DNA from: Symbiodinium natans
Lineage: Eukaryota > Sar > Dinophyceae > Suessiales > Symbiodiniaceae
Reading direction: 5' to 3'
DNA: 64,000 nucleotides
NCBI GenBank assembly: GCA_905221605.1
Contig: CAJNDS010000746.1
Location: 643,461-707,460, forward strand
Program-made: the position numbers and the translations under genes
The notes under the pieces: model-generated
What the model was told of the DNA's origin: nothing
Seen by the model: the letters and a program-made list of their open reading frames with translations, nothing else
Database searches by the model: none
Shown: positions 46,994-58,300 of the stretch, piece by piece
Layout of the letters: each line of letters begins with the position of its first letter
Position numbering within the stretch: position 1 is the first letter of the stretch

Positions 46994-48043
46994 AGGGCTG
47001 AGGAGTTGAGGATGTGTGATCTAGGCTTCAAAGGAACCTTAAACCCTACAATAAACCCTAAACCCTAAACCCTAAACCCTAAACCCTGAACCCCTGGGCT
47101 GCCCAGTAACCTAGGCTTAAAGAGGGTGCCCTTTTTGCTTAAAGGGGTTTATCTAAGTTGTCCAGTACCTAGGGGAACTGAAGGTTAACCTTTGGGATGA
47201 TAAAGGGGTTATATTACCCCAAAAAGGTTAAAGGTTACTTACTCTACTACTAAGTTATAAGGGAACCTAAACCCCCCGAAAAGGGAATAAGGGCACACGT
47301 CTGGGCATCCTAAACCCTACAAACCCCCCACAAAGGCGCCTCTCCCTCTCCTGGGAGCCAGGCCATTCGGCCTTATAATCCCTCCAAACAAAGGGTTTAG
47401 GGTTTAGGGTTTAGGGTTTAGGGTTTAGGGTTTAGGGTTTAGGGTTTAGGGCCTTTTTCCAGGGGCTATAGGGTACAAAATATAACCCCTAAACTTTACA
47501 ACGTCCTAACACCCCGCGAGGGCACAGAAGAGCCCCCCCCCCCTCCCTCGCCTGGGAGCCAGGCCAGTAGGCCTTATACCCTAAACCCTAAACCCTAAAC
47601 CCTAAACCCTAAACCCTAAACCCTAAACCCTAAACCCTAAACCCTAAACCCTATTGAAGGGGTTCTAGGTTATAGGGTATACTAGCCCCCCTTTTTCTGG
47701 GAGCCAGGCCAGCCCGCTTCCATCGCCATCAATGCGCCGAAATCGTGCTTCGAACTCAGCCTGGTGAGATCGATGGCTGGGTTTTCAAGGGTTTGGGGCT
47801 TCTAACCTCTATAGACCCAAGAGTAACCTAGGAACAAACAAAAAAATACCCTTTCGGGGCTTAAAGGGGGCTCATAAGGGAACCTAAACCCTCAAAAAAA
47901 GGGAATCAGGGCCTACTCTGGGTCCGAGTAAAGGGGAGAGGCTGAAGGCTTCGGGCGGTTAGGTCTTTAGGCTTTACCAGTCGCAGAGTTGCTGAGATCT
48001 TACTGACCCCTGAACCCTAAACCCTAAACCCTATACCCTAAAC

Positions 48044-48116
48044 CCCGGCTCCCGGCCTCATTGAGGTTCGCCTGAATCTCTTTGAGCATCAGGAACATGG
48101 TCTTCTTGTTGATGGT
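48044..48116 (-). CDS. Gene B exon c
   Basis: Encodes TINKKTMFLMLKEIQANLNE then AGSR. Acceptor ctgtccaag. The donor is the heptamer itself, GGG/gtttaggg. LKEIQANLNEAGS lines up with an EF-hand entering helix and loop, but the calcium ligands at loop positions 1 and 3 are poor. Confidence 0.65.
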
Positions 48117-48699
48117 CTTGGACAGTTTAGGGTTTAGGGGTTAGGGTTTAGGGTCATACGATCTCCGCGGTTTGATTTCTCAACCCCTAGGCCATGAAGC
48201 ACAAAAAAAACTGCGAAACCCTACGTACACACAGAGCCTTAAACTCTAACAAGTCCTGCAGCCCTAAACTCTCAACGTGAGGGGGGGTATTAAGCGACAG
48301 AACAGGTAGGGCATATGATGGAGATGCTCACGATTCAGGGTCCCCGGGAAAACGAAGACCAACTCGCACGCACGGCGTTCGTAGGGTTTAAGCGTACATA
48401 GCTTCGATACATGCACAAGGCTCTAGCAACCGTCGGTTTTTCTTGCAAAGCCACCTACATGAAACCCTCAAGAACCCAAACGCCTACCATTTTGGCAGGC
48501 TATTGTTGCAAGATCCCTCATAGGCCCCAAACCGTAAACCGCAAACCCCTTTTCTTGAGGTGAGTCCTGAGCTTGAAGCCTCCCTGTGGTTAAGCCCCCC
48601 TATATAGGGCTAAACCCTAGACCCTCTATAAACCCTAAACCCTAAACCCCAAACCCCTAAGAGCCTAAAGGCTTGGGGAGGAACCCTCGACACGCCAAC

Positions 48700-48851
48700 C
48701 TCAAGCCCTTCACCCCACATTTGCCCTGGATCTGCCAAGGTCCATTTTTCTGAAGCGAAGCGCAGCGCACAGTTCTGATCAGAAGCGGAAGCCCTTGCGA
48801 CGGAGTCTGCGTGTGAGCACGCAAACTCATCAAGGCCCTTGAAGTCGAAAT
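48700..48851 (-). CDS. Gene B exon b, EF-hand-like FDFKGLDEF segment
   Basis: Open frame FDFKGLDEFACSHADSVARA through EKWTLADPGQMWGEGLE. FDFKGLDEF resembles the exit half of an EF-hand, but no calcium loop is visible. Acceptor gctgagcag, GT donor after GAG; phase fits both neighbours. Confidence 0.58.
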
Positions 48852-49028
48852 CTGCTCAGCACGGGGACACTTCTCTCCACTCCTTCTTGACGACTTCCAG
48901 TCTTGCATGCCCATATGGGGTTCTCGATGCCCAGTTGTGCGCTGTGATCTGGTGCGTGTGCGTGGCCCTAAACCCCAAACCCGAAACCCGACAAGGCTTC
49001 CCTCGGTCATGAGGCATCTATGGGATGC

Positions 49029-49152
49029 TTGCAGCGGCTGCCACCCGGCTGAAATCCCGCACATGCTCGCCTCGGGCGTCGCGTTGCCGCTCCTTGCGGA
49101 CGTCAGACCGCGGACCCGGACGCCAGGAAGCAAATCCACCAAGCTCATGGAC
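49029..49152 (-). CDS. Gene B exon a (unassigned)
   Basis: Encodes VHELGGFASWRPGPRSDVRK and onward to SRVAAAA in one open frame. Acceptor ctaccaag/G, GC donor (gcatcc) leaving one base that fits the next exon. Family not recognised. It lies 160 bp below the ARV1 stop on the same strand, so it is the first exon seen of the next gene. No initiator ATG was identified. Confidence 0.55.
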
Positions 49153-49315
49153 CTTGGTAGCCCAGCAAGCACAGCAGAATAAGGGCACCCTCTTTTGGGT
49201 TGGCTACTTTCCCTAAACCCTAAACCCTAAACCCTAAACCCTAAACCCTAAACCCTAAACCCTAAACCCTAAAAAAAGGGTAAAGGGTACCACTGGGCTA
49301 CAAAGCCTTGGTGCT

Positions 49316-49384
49316 TCAAGCCAAGAGCTCGCAGTGCTGCAGAGTCAAGCTTGCCTCCGGAGCAAGTGTCTCACCTTGGTTGTC
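49316..49384 (-). CDS. ARV1: ARV1 exon 15 (stop codon)
   Basis: Encodes DNQGETLAPEASLTLQHCEL then LA and TGA. Acceptor ttttcaag/G. It is separated from exon 14 only by the 74-nt heptamer intron. A GC donor just before the stop would be an alternative. Confidence 0.65.
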   Translation of the reverse strand, partial: DNQGETLAPEASLTLQHCELLA

Positions 49385-52300
49385 CTTGAAAAGGGCTTAG
49401 GGTTTAGGGTTTAGGGTTTAGGGTTTAGGGTTTAGGGTTTAGGGTTTAGGAAGCTCACAGAAAAGTTATTCGGCACGCAGGTTGCTGCGAAGAAGCCAGT
49501 AACAAGGGCCATGGAAAGCACGTGCATAACCAATGGCCAACTCTTAACTTGGAACCCCAGCAACAGTTCTAATGTTTCAACCCTAGCAAAAGTTCTGATG
49601 TTAGTTGTTTCTTAGGAATTGTAGAAAAACACAAATGATTCCCACGTATCCCTAAGAATCAATACCATATAATGATATACGTGGGCTCTATAGGGTACAT
49701 GGACCCATATGGAACCCATGGCCCAGCCTTAAGTGAAGTTGGAACCCGAGCAAAAATTAGAATGTTAAAGCCGTTTCTTATAGGAATTCTTGTACCCAGA
49801 CACTAAACATATTCTCAAAACCCCAAACCCTAAACCATAAATCCTAAACCCTAGACCTTAAATAAAAACAAATATTCCCTAAGAACCGAGTTGCCACAGC
49901 GCGCGCGACGTACCCCAGCGCAACTGCCCCGCCAGCGCGCTTGTAATCCTTGTCCTTCGTGGCATGGTTGCTTCAAACGATAAGAAAAACCCTCAACCCT
50001 AATCCCTGAACCCTAAACCCTAAACCTTAAACCCTAAACCCAGTGCCGGTGCGTTTAGGGTTTAGGGCCTTCTGGCGCGGGCACAGGGTTCGAGGGTTTC
50101 GTGCTTAGAAGGTTTGGGGTTTAGGGTTCGGAACCTTCAATAGGGGGGCCCGCTGGCTAGCAGCAGAGTATATTGGGGGTCCGAAGCTGGGTTATCTACA
50201 ATACCACAATGTAAGTATAAAGTCCTTGAGGGTTTAGGGCTTAGGGTTTAGGATCTAAGTTCTCGGGTTTAGAATCCCCAAACCCCAAACCCCAAACCCC
50301 AAACCCGAAACCCGAAACCCCAAACCCCAAACCCCAAACCCCAAACCCCAAATCCCAAATCCCAAACCCTAAACCCTAAACCCCCAAACCCTAAACCCTA
50401 AACCCAAACCCTAAACCCTAAACCCCCGAAGGCCCTAAGCCAAACAGGAACAGGCTTAGACAAGTCGCTTCCAGCACCGTCCGAAGAGCCAGCACATTGG
50501 CCGCAGCGACGAAAAGGCTCAACGCAAGGGCAATCGCCTCGTCAGGTGTTAGCGGTTTAGGGTTTAGGGTTTGGGGTTTAGGGTTTAGGGCTTAGGGTTT
50601 GGGGTTAGGGTTTAGGGTTTAGGGTTTAGGGAGAGAAATAAAAAACTGCCATCCCAACAACCGGGACAACTTCATGATACCTCAATGCTTCCAGGCACTT
50701 TATGCATATTCTAGTTCATGGTTGGGACAAGATTCCAAAAAACTTAGATGTGTATTCCTTATTGAGCTTAAGCACCCTCAACAATGTAAAATGTTACCGC
50801 GCTATGACAAAAGATTTGTCTCTTCGGGACCATGAAAGCCCTTCAAAACCTAAACCCTAAACCCTAAACCCTAAACCCTAAACCCTAAACCCTAAACCCT
50901 AAACCCTAAACCCTAAACCCTAAACCCTAAACCCTAAACCCTAACCCCTTCTAAACCCTAAACCCTAAACCTGTCACTGCTGGCCTTGCAGGCTTTAGGC
51001 TCGTTCACTGGAGCTCTTAGGGCTTAGGGTTTACGATGTGGAGACCAAAACTCCGAAACCAGGGCTATAAACCCTGAGCCGAAAGCCTATAGGGTTTAGG
51101 GTTTAGGGCTTAGGGTTGAGGGTTTAGAGTTTAGGGTTTAGGGTTTAGGGTTTAGGATAAACTGCAAACCTCAACCAGGCTTACACCCTGAACCCACAGC
51201 ATACACCCCAAACCTCAAAGTAGGGCTCGCCTGCCCAATGGCCTGGCCTGGTCTACGCTGCCCGCGTCGGCCGAGAACGTGCTCCAAATGGTTGGAACCA
51301 ACGTGTAGATCCTTTGGTTTAGGGTTTAGGGGTTTAGCTCGAGCTAGCACCTAGCACCTAAACCCTAAACCCTAAACCCTAAACCCTAAACCCTAAACCC
51401 TAAACCCTAAACCCTAAACCCTAAACCCTAAACCCCCCAAAAAGGGTGCTGAAGCTGGCTCAGAGTCTTCCCAAAGGATGAGATGGAAACCGCCTCCCAG
51501 ATCCTGCGCCGCGGCGACTCTCCCCAAGTCCCGCCCTCAGCCCTGCCCTTACATCCTGTGAAGGTTTAGGGTTTAGGGTTTAGGGTTTAGGGTTTAGGGT
51601 TTGGGGTTTCGGGTTTAGGGTTTAGGGTTTAGGGTTTGGGGTTTAGGGATTAGGGCTTAGGGCTTAGGGTGTGCGAGGCCGTCAACCCTGGACCCTACCT
51701 GGACCCCCCAAAGTATGTAAACCAATCGCCCCAAAACCCAAAAAAGGACCTTTATTTGACATACCCCTAAACCCTACAAAACCCCAAACCCTAAGCCGCG
51801 CTTTCTGCTGGCTGAAGCAGCTGTTCAGGTTTCAAAGGGGTCCAGGGTTTAGTCCTTCTTGATTCGGGTTAAGGGTTTAGGGTTGAGGGTTTAGGGTTTG
51901 AATTTCAGGTTTGTGATTGCAAGGTTTTGGGTGTTGCCTTCAGGGTCGCAAGTATCTGTTGCTGACAAGGCCTCGGGTTTTGGATTGTTGGCGTTTAGAA
52001 GGCTTACGGTTTAGGGGGGCTTCGTTTGCCGATATTGCAGCTTTAAGATGTCGTCGTTCCACAACGGCCGTCCTAAACCTGGCTTCAGAAAGCCCTAAGG
52101 CCCTAAGCCCTAAACCCTGCACCCTAGCCCAAATCACACAAAGTGCAGTAGCGTTCATCCTCTTTTCTCTACTACATTGGAGTCTAGGGGTCAGGGCCGA
52201 ACTAATCGTCCAACTCTTCAACGCCAGTTCTCACCATTTTAGGGTTTCAGGGTTTGGGGTTTTGGGATATCCTCAGAACCTCAATAACATGTGTGCCCAT

Positions 52301-55300
52301 CGGCCCTTCTTGCGAGGCACTTGGGGGGAAATCAGGCAGAGACCCTAACTCAGCTACTCTAACCTAAACCCTAAACCCAACCTCATAGCCGAAACGCAAG
52401 CCCTCCAACCCCCTACACTCCAAACTCTACATTACATCCGAAACCCGAACCCCAAATGCTAACCCCCAAAGTTTCTTAACCCCAAGCCCTGCAAGCCACA
52501 AACCCCAAGCTCTAAACCCTAAGCCCAACCCCGAAAACCCCAAACACTAAACCCGAATCCTAAGCCCTAAACCCTAAACCATGCACCCTACACCCTCTAA
52601 ACCCGAAATACCTGGGCCAAAACCCTATAAACCCGAAATCCTAAATCCTAAGCCCTACACCCTAAACCCCAAACCCCAGCCTCGCATGCGCAGAGAGCCG
52701 CTTGAGCGGCAAGTGCGGTTGCAACGCTGTGGATGCGATGCTCAAGATCAGCATGTACCTAAAGAGGGCTTTTAATTTCGGACCTCAAAAAGAACCCTAA
52801 ATTAGGCAACTACCAACTTGCTACTTTGGGCTGCAGTGTCTCAAACAATGCCGTACATTGGGCTGTTTGGAGAGCTTGGGGTTGGGGTTTAGGGTTTAGG
52901 GTTTAGGGTTTAGGGTTGAGGGTTTAGGGTTTAGGGTTTAGGGTTTAGGGTTTAGGGTTTAGGGTTTAGGGTTTAGGGTTTAGGGTTTAGGGTTTAGGGT
53001 TTAGGGTTTAGGGTGACCCCCTATTCCTTACACCCAGTCTGCTCTCCTGGTTCCCTAAGCCCGACATCCCCTAAACCCTGAACCCGAAAGCAAGACATGT
53101 CAAACACTAAGCCATACACCCTAAAAAGAGCCTCAACTGACTCACTTATGAACTTAAGAGCCTCTAGGTTTCCGAGTTGTCTTTGCTGAAGGGCTCAAAG
53201 GACTCAAAGGGTTGAGGGTTTATGTAGGTTTAGGGTTTAAGGTTTAGGGTTTAGGGTTAGAAACCCCGAGCCCCACACCCGCGAGTCGTCAAAGACCCCT
53301 TCGCAGCCACAGTCGCACTGCGGTCTCCAGGAAGGTTTCTTCCAAGATCGCCCAGTCGCCTCGGAACGGCGTATCTCAGGGTATCTTGTTTCATGGTCCC
53401 TTAAAATCGACTAATTTGCTGAAGAACGCTTAGAACATATAAAAACACACAATCCCTATATTGCCCTTATTAGAGAGAGCCTTCCTATTTTTGGGGGGTG
53501 TTCTTGAGCAACTAGTAGTAAATATGGGCCCTTAAACGAGGACCCCTTAGATACCCCTTATGTACCCACCCTATATTCCCCAAGGGCCCATACTTCAGAG
53601 CCCAATTTCAAGAAGGTAAGGGGCCATTTTAAAGAGGCCGTGTAGCGACCGCAAGAGAGAAGGGTTCAGGGTTTAGGGTTTAGGGTTTAGGGCTTAGGGT
53701 TTAGGGTTTAGGGTTTAGGGTTTAGGGTTTAGGGTTTAGGGTTTGCTTGTATTGAGCGAAGAGAAGTACTGCTATAGGGGCTCTCTATGAATGCATCTAT
53801 TGGGATTCCAGAACTGCTTCGCATGGTGCTTTTGTAATGAAAATGTTGGCTTCTTTCCCCTAAAAGGGGACATAAGCCAGCAACTTATGCAAGTAGTCCA
53901 AAACCCTAAACCCTAAATCCTAAACCCCAAACCCTAAACCCTCTACTTTTCAGTCGCGTTAGGGGCTTATAAGGTCTAGGGTTTGGGGTTCCACGGCGCC
54001 TGTGACATTGTCGGCTGGGGGCTGGAGAATCATCACAGTTGTAGGGCTCCAAGGTTGGAGGGTTAGGATTCAGGTAGGGTTTAGGGTTTAGGGTTTAGGG
54101 TTTAGGGTTTAGGGTTTAGGGTTTAGGGTTTAGGGTTTAGGGTTTAGGGTTTAGGGTTTAGGGTTTAGGGTTTAGGGTTTAGGGTTTAGGGTTTAGGGTT
54201 TATGGTTAGGGTTTAGGGTTTAGGGTTTAGGGTTTAGGGTTTAGGGTTTAGGGTTTAGGGTTTAGGGTTTAGGGTTTAGGGTTTAGGGTTTAGGGTGTGT
54301 AGGGTTTGGGGATTTAGCGTTTAAGGGCTGCACCGCATCTGTATCCTAACCCCCCCCCCCCTTTCTCTTTACACCCGCAATGATGCCTCCCGCTCCCGCC
54401 CCTGGTCTTTCGAAACATCCTACGAGAATGCCCCTGTAGAGCGTAGATGGCCAGTTCTCAACATGATTGTCCATTCTTGGCGCTCAACACACGCACGATT
54501 TGGGTTTAGTGCACACAAAAAAATTGAGAACTGATAGTGTACGGCAATGTAGGGTCGGTGGTTTCACTCCCCACGATTCCCCGCAAACCCCAAAACAGTA
54601 AACACATTTCCTGGCATCTACTACAATGTGCTTAATTGCTTAATCTTAGAACCCCCCCAGAAAATGTGATGTTCCTTAAAAGGGTAAGATAGGGATTATG
54701 TCTTGATGCTTTTTTCTTATTGTGATTTTTGGGGGGGGGTTCTTAAGCAAACCCCCAACCCCAAACCCCAAACCCCTAAACCCCCAAACCCCTAAACCCC
54801 TAAACCCCAAACCCTGAACCCTAAACCCTGAACCCTCTGAACCCTAAACCCTAAACCCTGAACCCTAAACCCTGAACCCTGAACCCAAAACCCTGAAGCC
54901 TAAACCCTGAACCCCAGACCCTAAACCCCTAAACACTAAACCCTAGACCCCAAACCCCAAACCCCAAACCCTAAACCCTAAACCCTAAACCCTGAACCCT
55001 AAACCCCTAAACCCTAAACCCCAAACCCTTTTCCCTAAACCCTGAACCCTAAACCCTAAACCCCTAACCCCTAAACCCTAAACCCTAAACCCTAAACCCT
55101 AAACCCTGAACCCTGAACCCTAAACCCTAAACCCTGAACCCCAGACCCTAAACGCCTAAAACCCTAAACCCCAAACCCTGAACCCTAAACCCTGAACCCT
55201 AAACCCTCAACCCTAAACCCTAAACCCCAAACCTTAAACCTGAACCCTGAACCCTAAACCCTAAACCCTAGACCCTAAACCCTAAACCCTAAAACCCAAA

Positions 55301-58300
55301 CCCCAGACCCTAAACCCTGAACGTAGTCTAGGGCGGGCGGCCAGCAGTTTCCCGGAGCCATCCAAACATCGATGGCTCGCGGCCCTGTCTCCATCTAGGG
55401 GTTGTAGGTTTAGGGTTTAGGGTTTAGGGTTTAGGGTTTAGGGTTTAGGGTTTAGGGCCTAGGGTTTATAAGGGTTTAGTGTTCAGGGTACCCTCAAGGC
55501 GGTACCCTCGGGTCTTGGGGAACCTTTATAAAGATCCTAAAGGTCGTATGAGGGCCAGCTGCGGAGTTTAGTAAGGGGAACTTTTAGGGTTTAGGGTTTA
55601 GGGTTTAGGGTTTAGGGTTTAGGGTGTAGGATATAGGTTTTAGGGGTACAACCTTAGAGTTATGAGTCTTAAACCCTTGACTCCAGCTTTCTCGAGGCCC
55701 TGAATCACTTAACCTTTTCGGGGGGAGGAGGGAAGATGTAGGGGGAGACACTGGCTTAGTTGCTGAGTTTAGACCCCCCCCAAAATGTGCACACTTTCAG
55801 TTTTATAGGGGATTATAGTACCCCCAAAAGTGCAAAGTGTGCTCACTCAACTACTAAGATAGGAGATAGGATTAGGGGGACCCTTGGGGATATAGACCCT
55901 CTGAACTGTTTCAGAGAGCCAGAAGCGGGTTCAGAAGGGTTCCCTTTGAAGGGTCCCCCTAATCCCACCCAGGATAAGATTTCAAGGCCAAGGGCTAGGT
56001 GCTTTCGTTTCGGCCCTGACCCCAGACTCCAACCATTAAACCCTTACAAGAAGCTGAGAATGAAAAGGACGCTCTGGGGGCTCAGGGTGCTACCGAGAAT
56101 TCTCGTAAACGATTCTTAGTCCTACTTACGAAACCCGAAACCCTAAACCCTAACCCTAAACCCTTCACACTTTTTGGGGTTTTGGGTTCAGGGCCATATC
56201 ATTGTAGGGCTTAGCCCCCCAGATGGTGTCAAGCTACCACGCCAGCTCCACGAACTGCCGACCAGCCTGTGTTGGGGCTTTAGAGGGTCTAACCCTAAAC
56301 CCTAAACCAACCCCAGGGTTTTTTAGGGCTCGAGGGCTTTGATTTTTTTGGGGGCCTGAAGGCTTTGGGGCTTGAGGCTCTCGAGTTTGAGGTTTTGGCG
56401 GCTTGCAGGGGAAGGCTTCGCATTCAAGCTGGATCGGAGGTTGAGGGTCTCAGGGTTGTTGAGGTTGAGGGGCTTAGGAATAGGGTTTAGGGTTTAGGGT
56501 TTAGGGTTTGGGGTTTGGGGTTTAGGGTTTAGGGTTTAGGGTTTAAGGTTTAGGGTTTGGGGTTTGGGGTTTGGGGTTTAGGGTTTAGGGTTAGGGTTTA
56601 GGGTTTAGGGTTTAGGGTTTCGGGGGGGGGGGGGGGGGGGGGGGGGGGGGAAGGAGGTTTAGGGATGCGAGGGCTTGAGCAGCTTCAGGCTCTCGAGGTT
56701 GACGTGTTCTGCTGAGCTGGGTTGCTGTCGAGAAGCTTTTGGTTCAGTTACCATAACCCTAAACCCTAAACCCTAAACCCTAACCCTAAACCCCTTCTAA
56801 GGCCCAAGTATGGGCCCTAAGCCCTACAGGCCCTGAACCTGAGGTACATGAAGCCTTCATGAGGCTGGGTTCACTACCTCAGCGAGGAATTGGGGTCTCG
56901 TGGTCTTCTATCTGCACCCTGAACCCTAAACCCTAAACCCTAAACTTCCTCATAAGGGCAGTATAGGGATTATTGAACTTCATTTTGGGGGGAGGGGGGG
57001 TTTTTGAGCCAAATAGTAGACAATGGGGAAACGATCTTTCATGTACTTCCCCATACTAGGGTAACTGATGCTAAGTTCCTGAACGGCACCGTCGAGAAAT
57101 GATTCTTCTTCTTTGAGGCGGTGCAACATTTGATGTGGTGCGCAACATCCCTAAACCCTAAACCCTAAACCCTAAACCCTAAACCCTAAACCCTAAACCC
57201 TAAACCCTAAACCCTAAACTTTGAGGGTAATTGGCTAAGGGTCGTAAGGAAGACGAGGGCAGATGAGGGAATATCCCCTCCAGGCCCACCTCAAGCTAAG
57301 GAGGTTTGATAAGGACACATGGGGACTTAAAAAGGGTCCCCAACACCCAGGGCACAACCTTAAGGGGTCCAAGTTACAAATCCCATAATTTTAGGATTGG
57401 GGTTCTCCCTGAATCCCTGAACCCTAAGCCCTACAAACCCCAAACCCTAAACCCCCTATGAACGCCAAACCCCAAACCCTAAACCCTAAACCCCAAGGGA
57501 ACATCCCAAGTTTAGGAGTTCAAGGCGTAAGTCCAACAACGCCGGGCAGCAGGAATGCGCGTCCAGCAGGAAGCAGAGCAGCAGAAAGCGCGAGGCCTGG
57601 GTTTAGGGTTTAGGGTTTAGGGTTTAGGGTTTAGGGTTTAGGGCTTAGGGCTTAGGGTTTAGGGTTTAGGGTTTAGGGGTTGAGGGTTGAAAGAGTTATG
57701 GTATGAGACCCCTACTAAGTGTCGTCCAAACTGCCAGCGGACGCGAAGGCAGGTTCAAGCAAAGCGAAAAACTACTAGGTTGCCCAGTAACCTAGGATGA
57801 AAAAGGGTGCCCTTTTTTGCTTAAAGGGGTTTATAAGAGAACCTAAACCTACCAAAAAGGGAATAAGGGCACTACTGGGCATCCTAGACTACAGACAAAA
57901 CTGCTTGTGCACCCTTCACGTAGTGGTGGACCTGCTCCACAGTAAGCTCCAGAAAGTTGGAACATGGTTTAAGGATGATTAGAGCTGGGATTCCCTTTAG
58001 TATAATTTTGGGGGGTATGGGGACAAGGATGCTCCAGCTTTTTGGAGTTTACTGCTTTCCCCCAGGAACAGTCGAGGCTGGTTTTCGCTTCTTCTAAACG
58101 GCCCGGGGATATCAATGATTCAGGTTCTCTGAGTTTAAGAGGGACAGCGAGGACTACAGTTTCTGGGCTCCCTCGATCCACAGCCCAAAACCTCCCCACC
58201 AGGATTTCACAAAGGCTCTGCTCACACACTTTCGGGCGTAGGCCTTACCCCGCAGGGTTTAGGGTTTAGGATTCAGGGTTTTAAGGCTCCCAGATCTTCC

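Noticed and set aside
48657-49172. Single 171-codon minus ORF
   Set aside because: Better codon use and splice sites are in other frames, as two exons (48700-48851 and 49029-49152).
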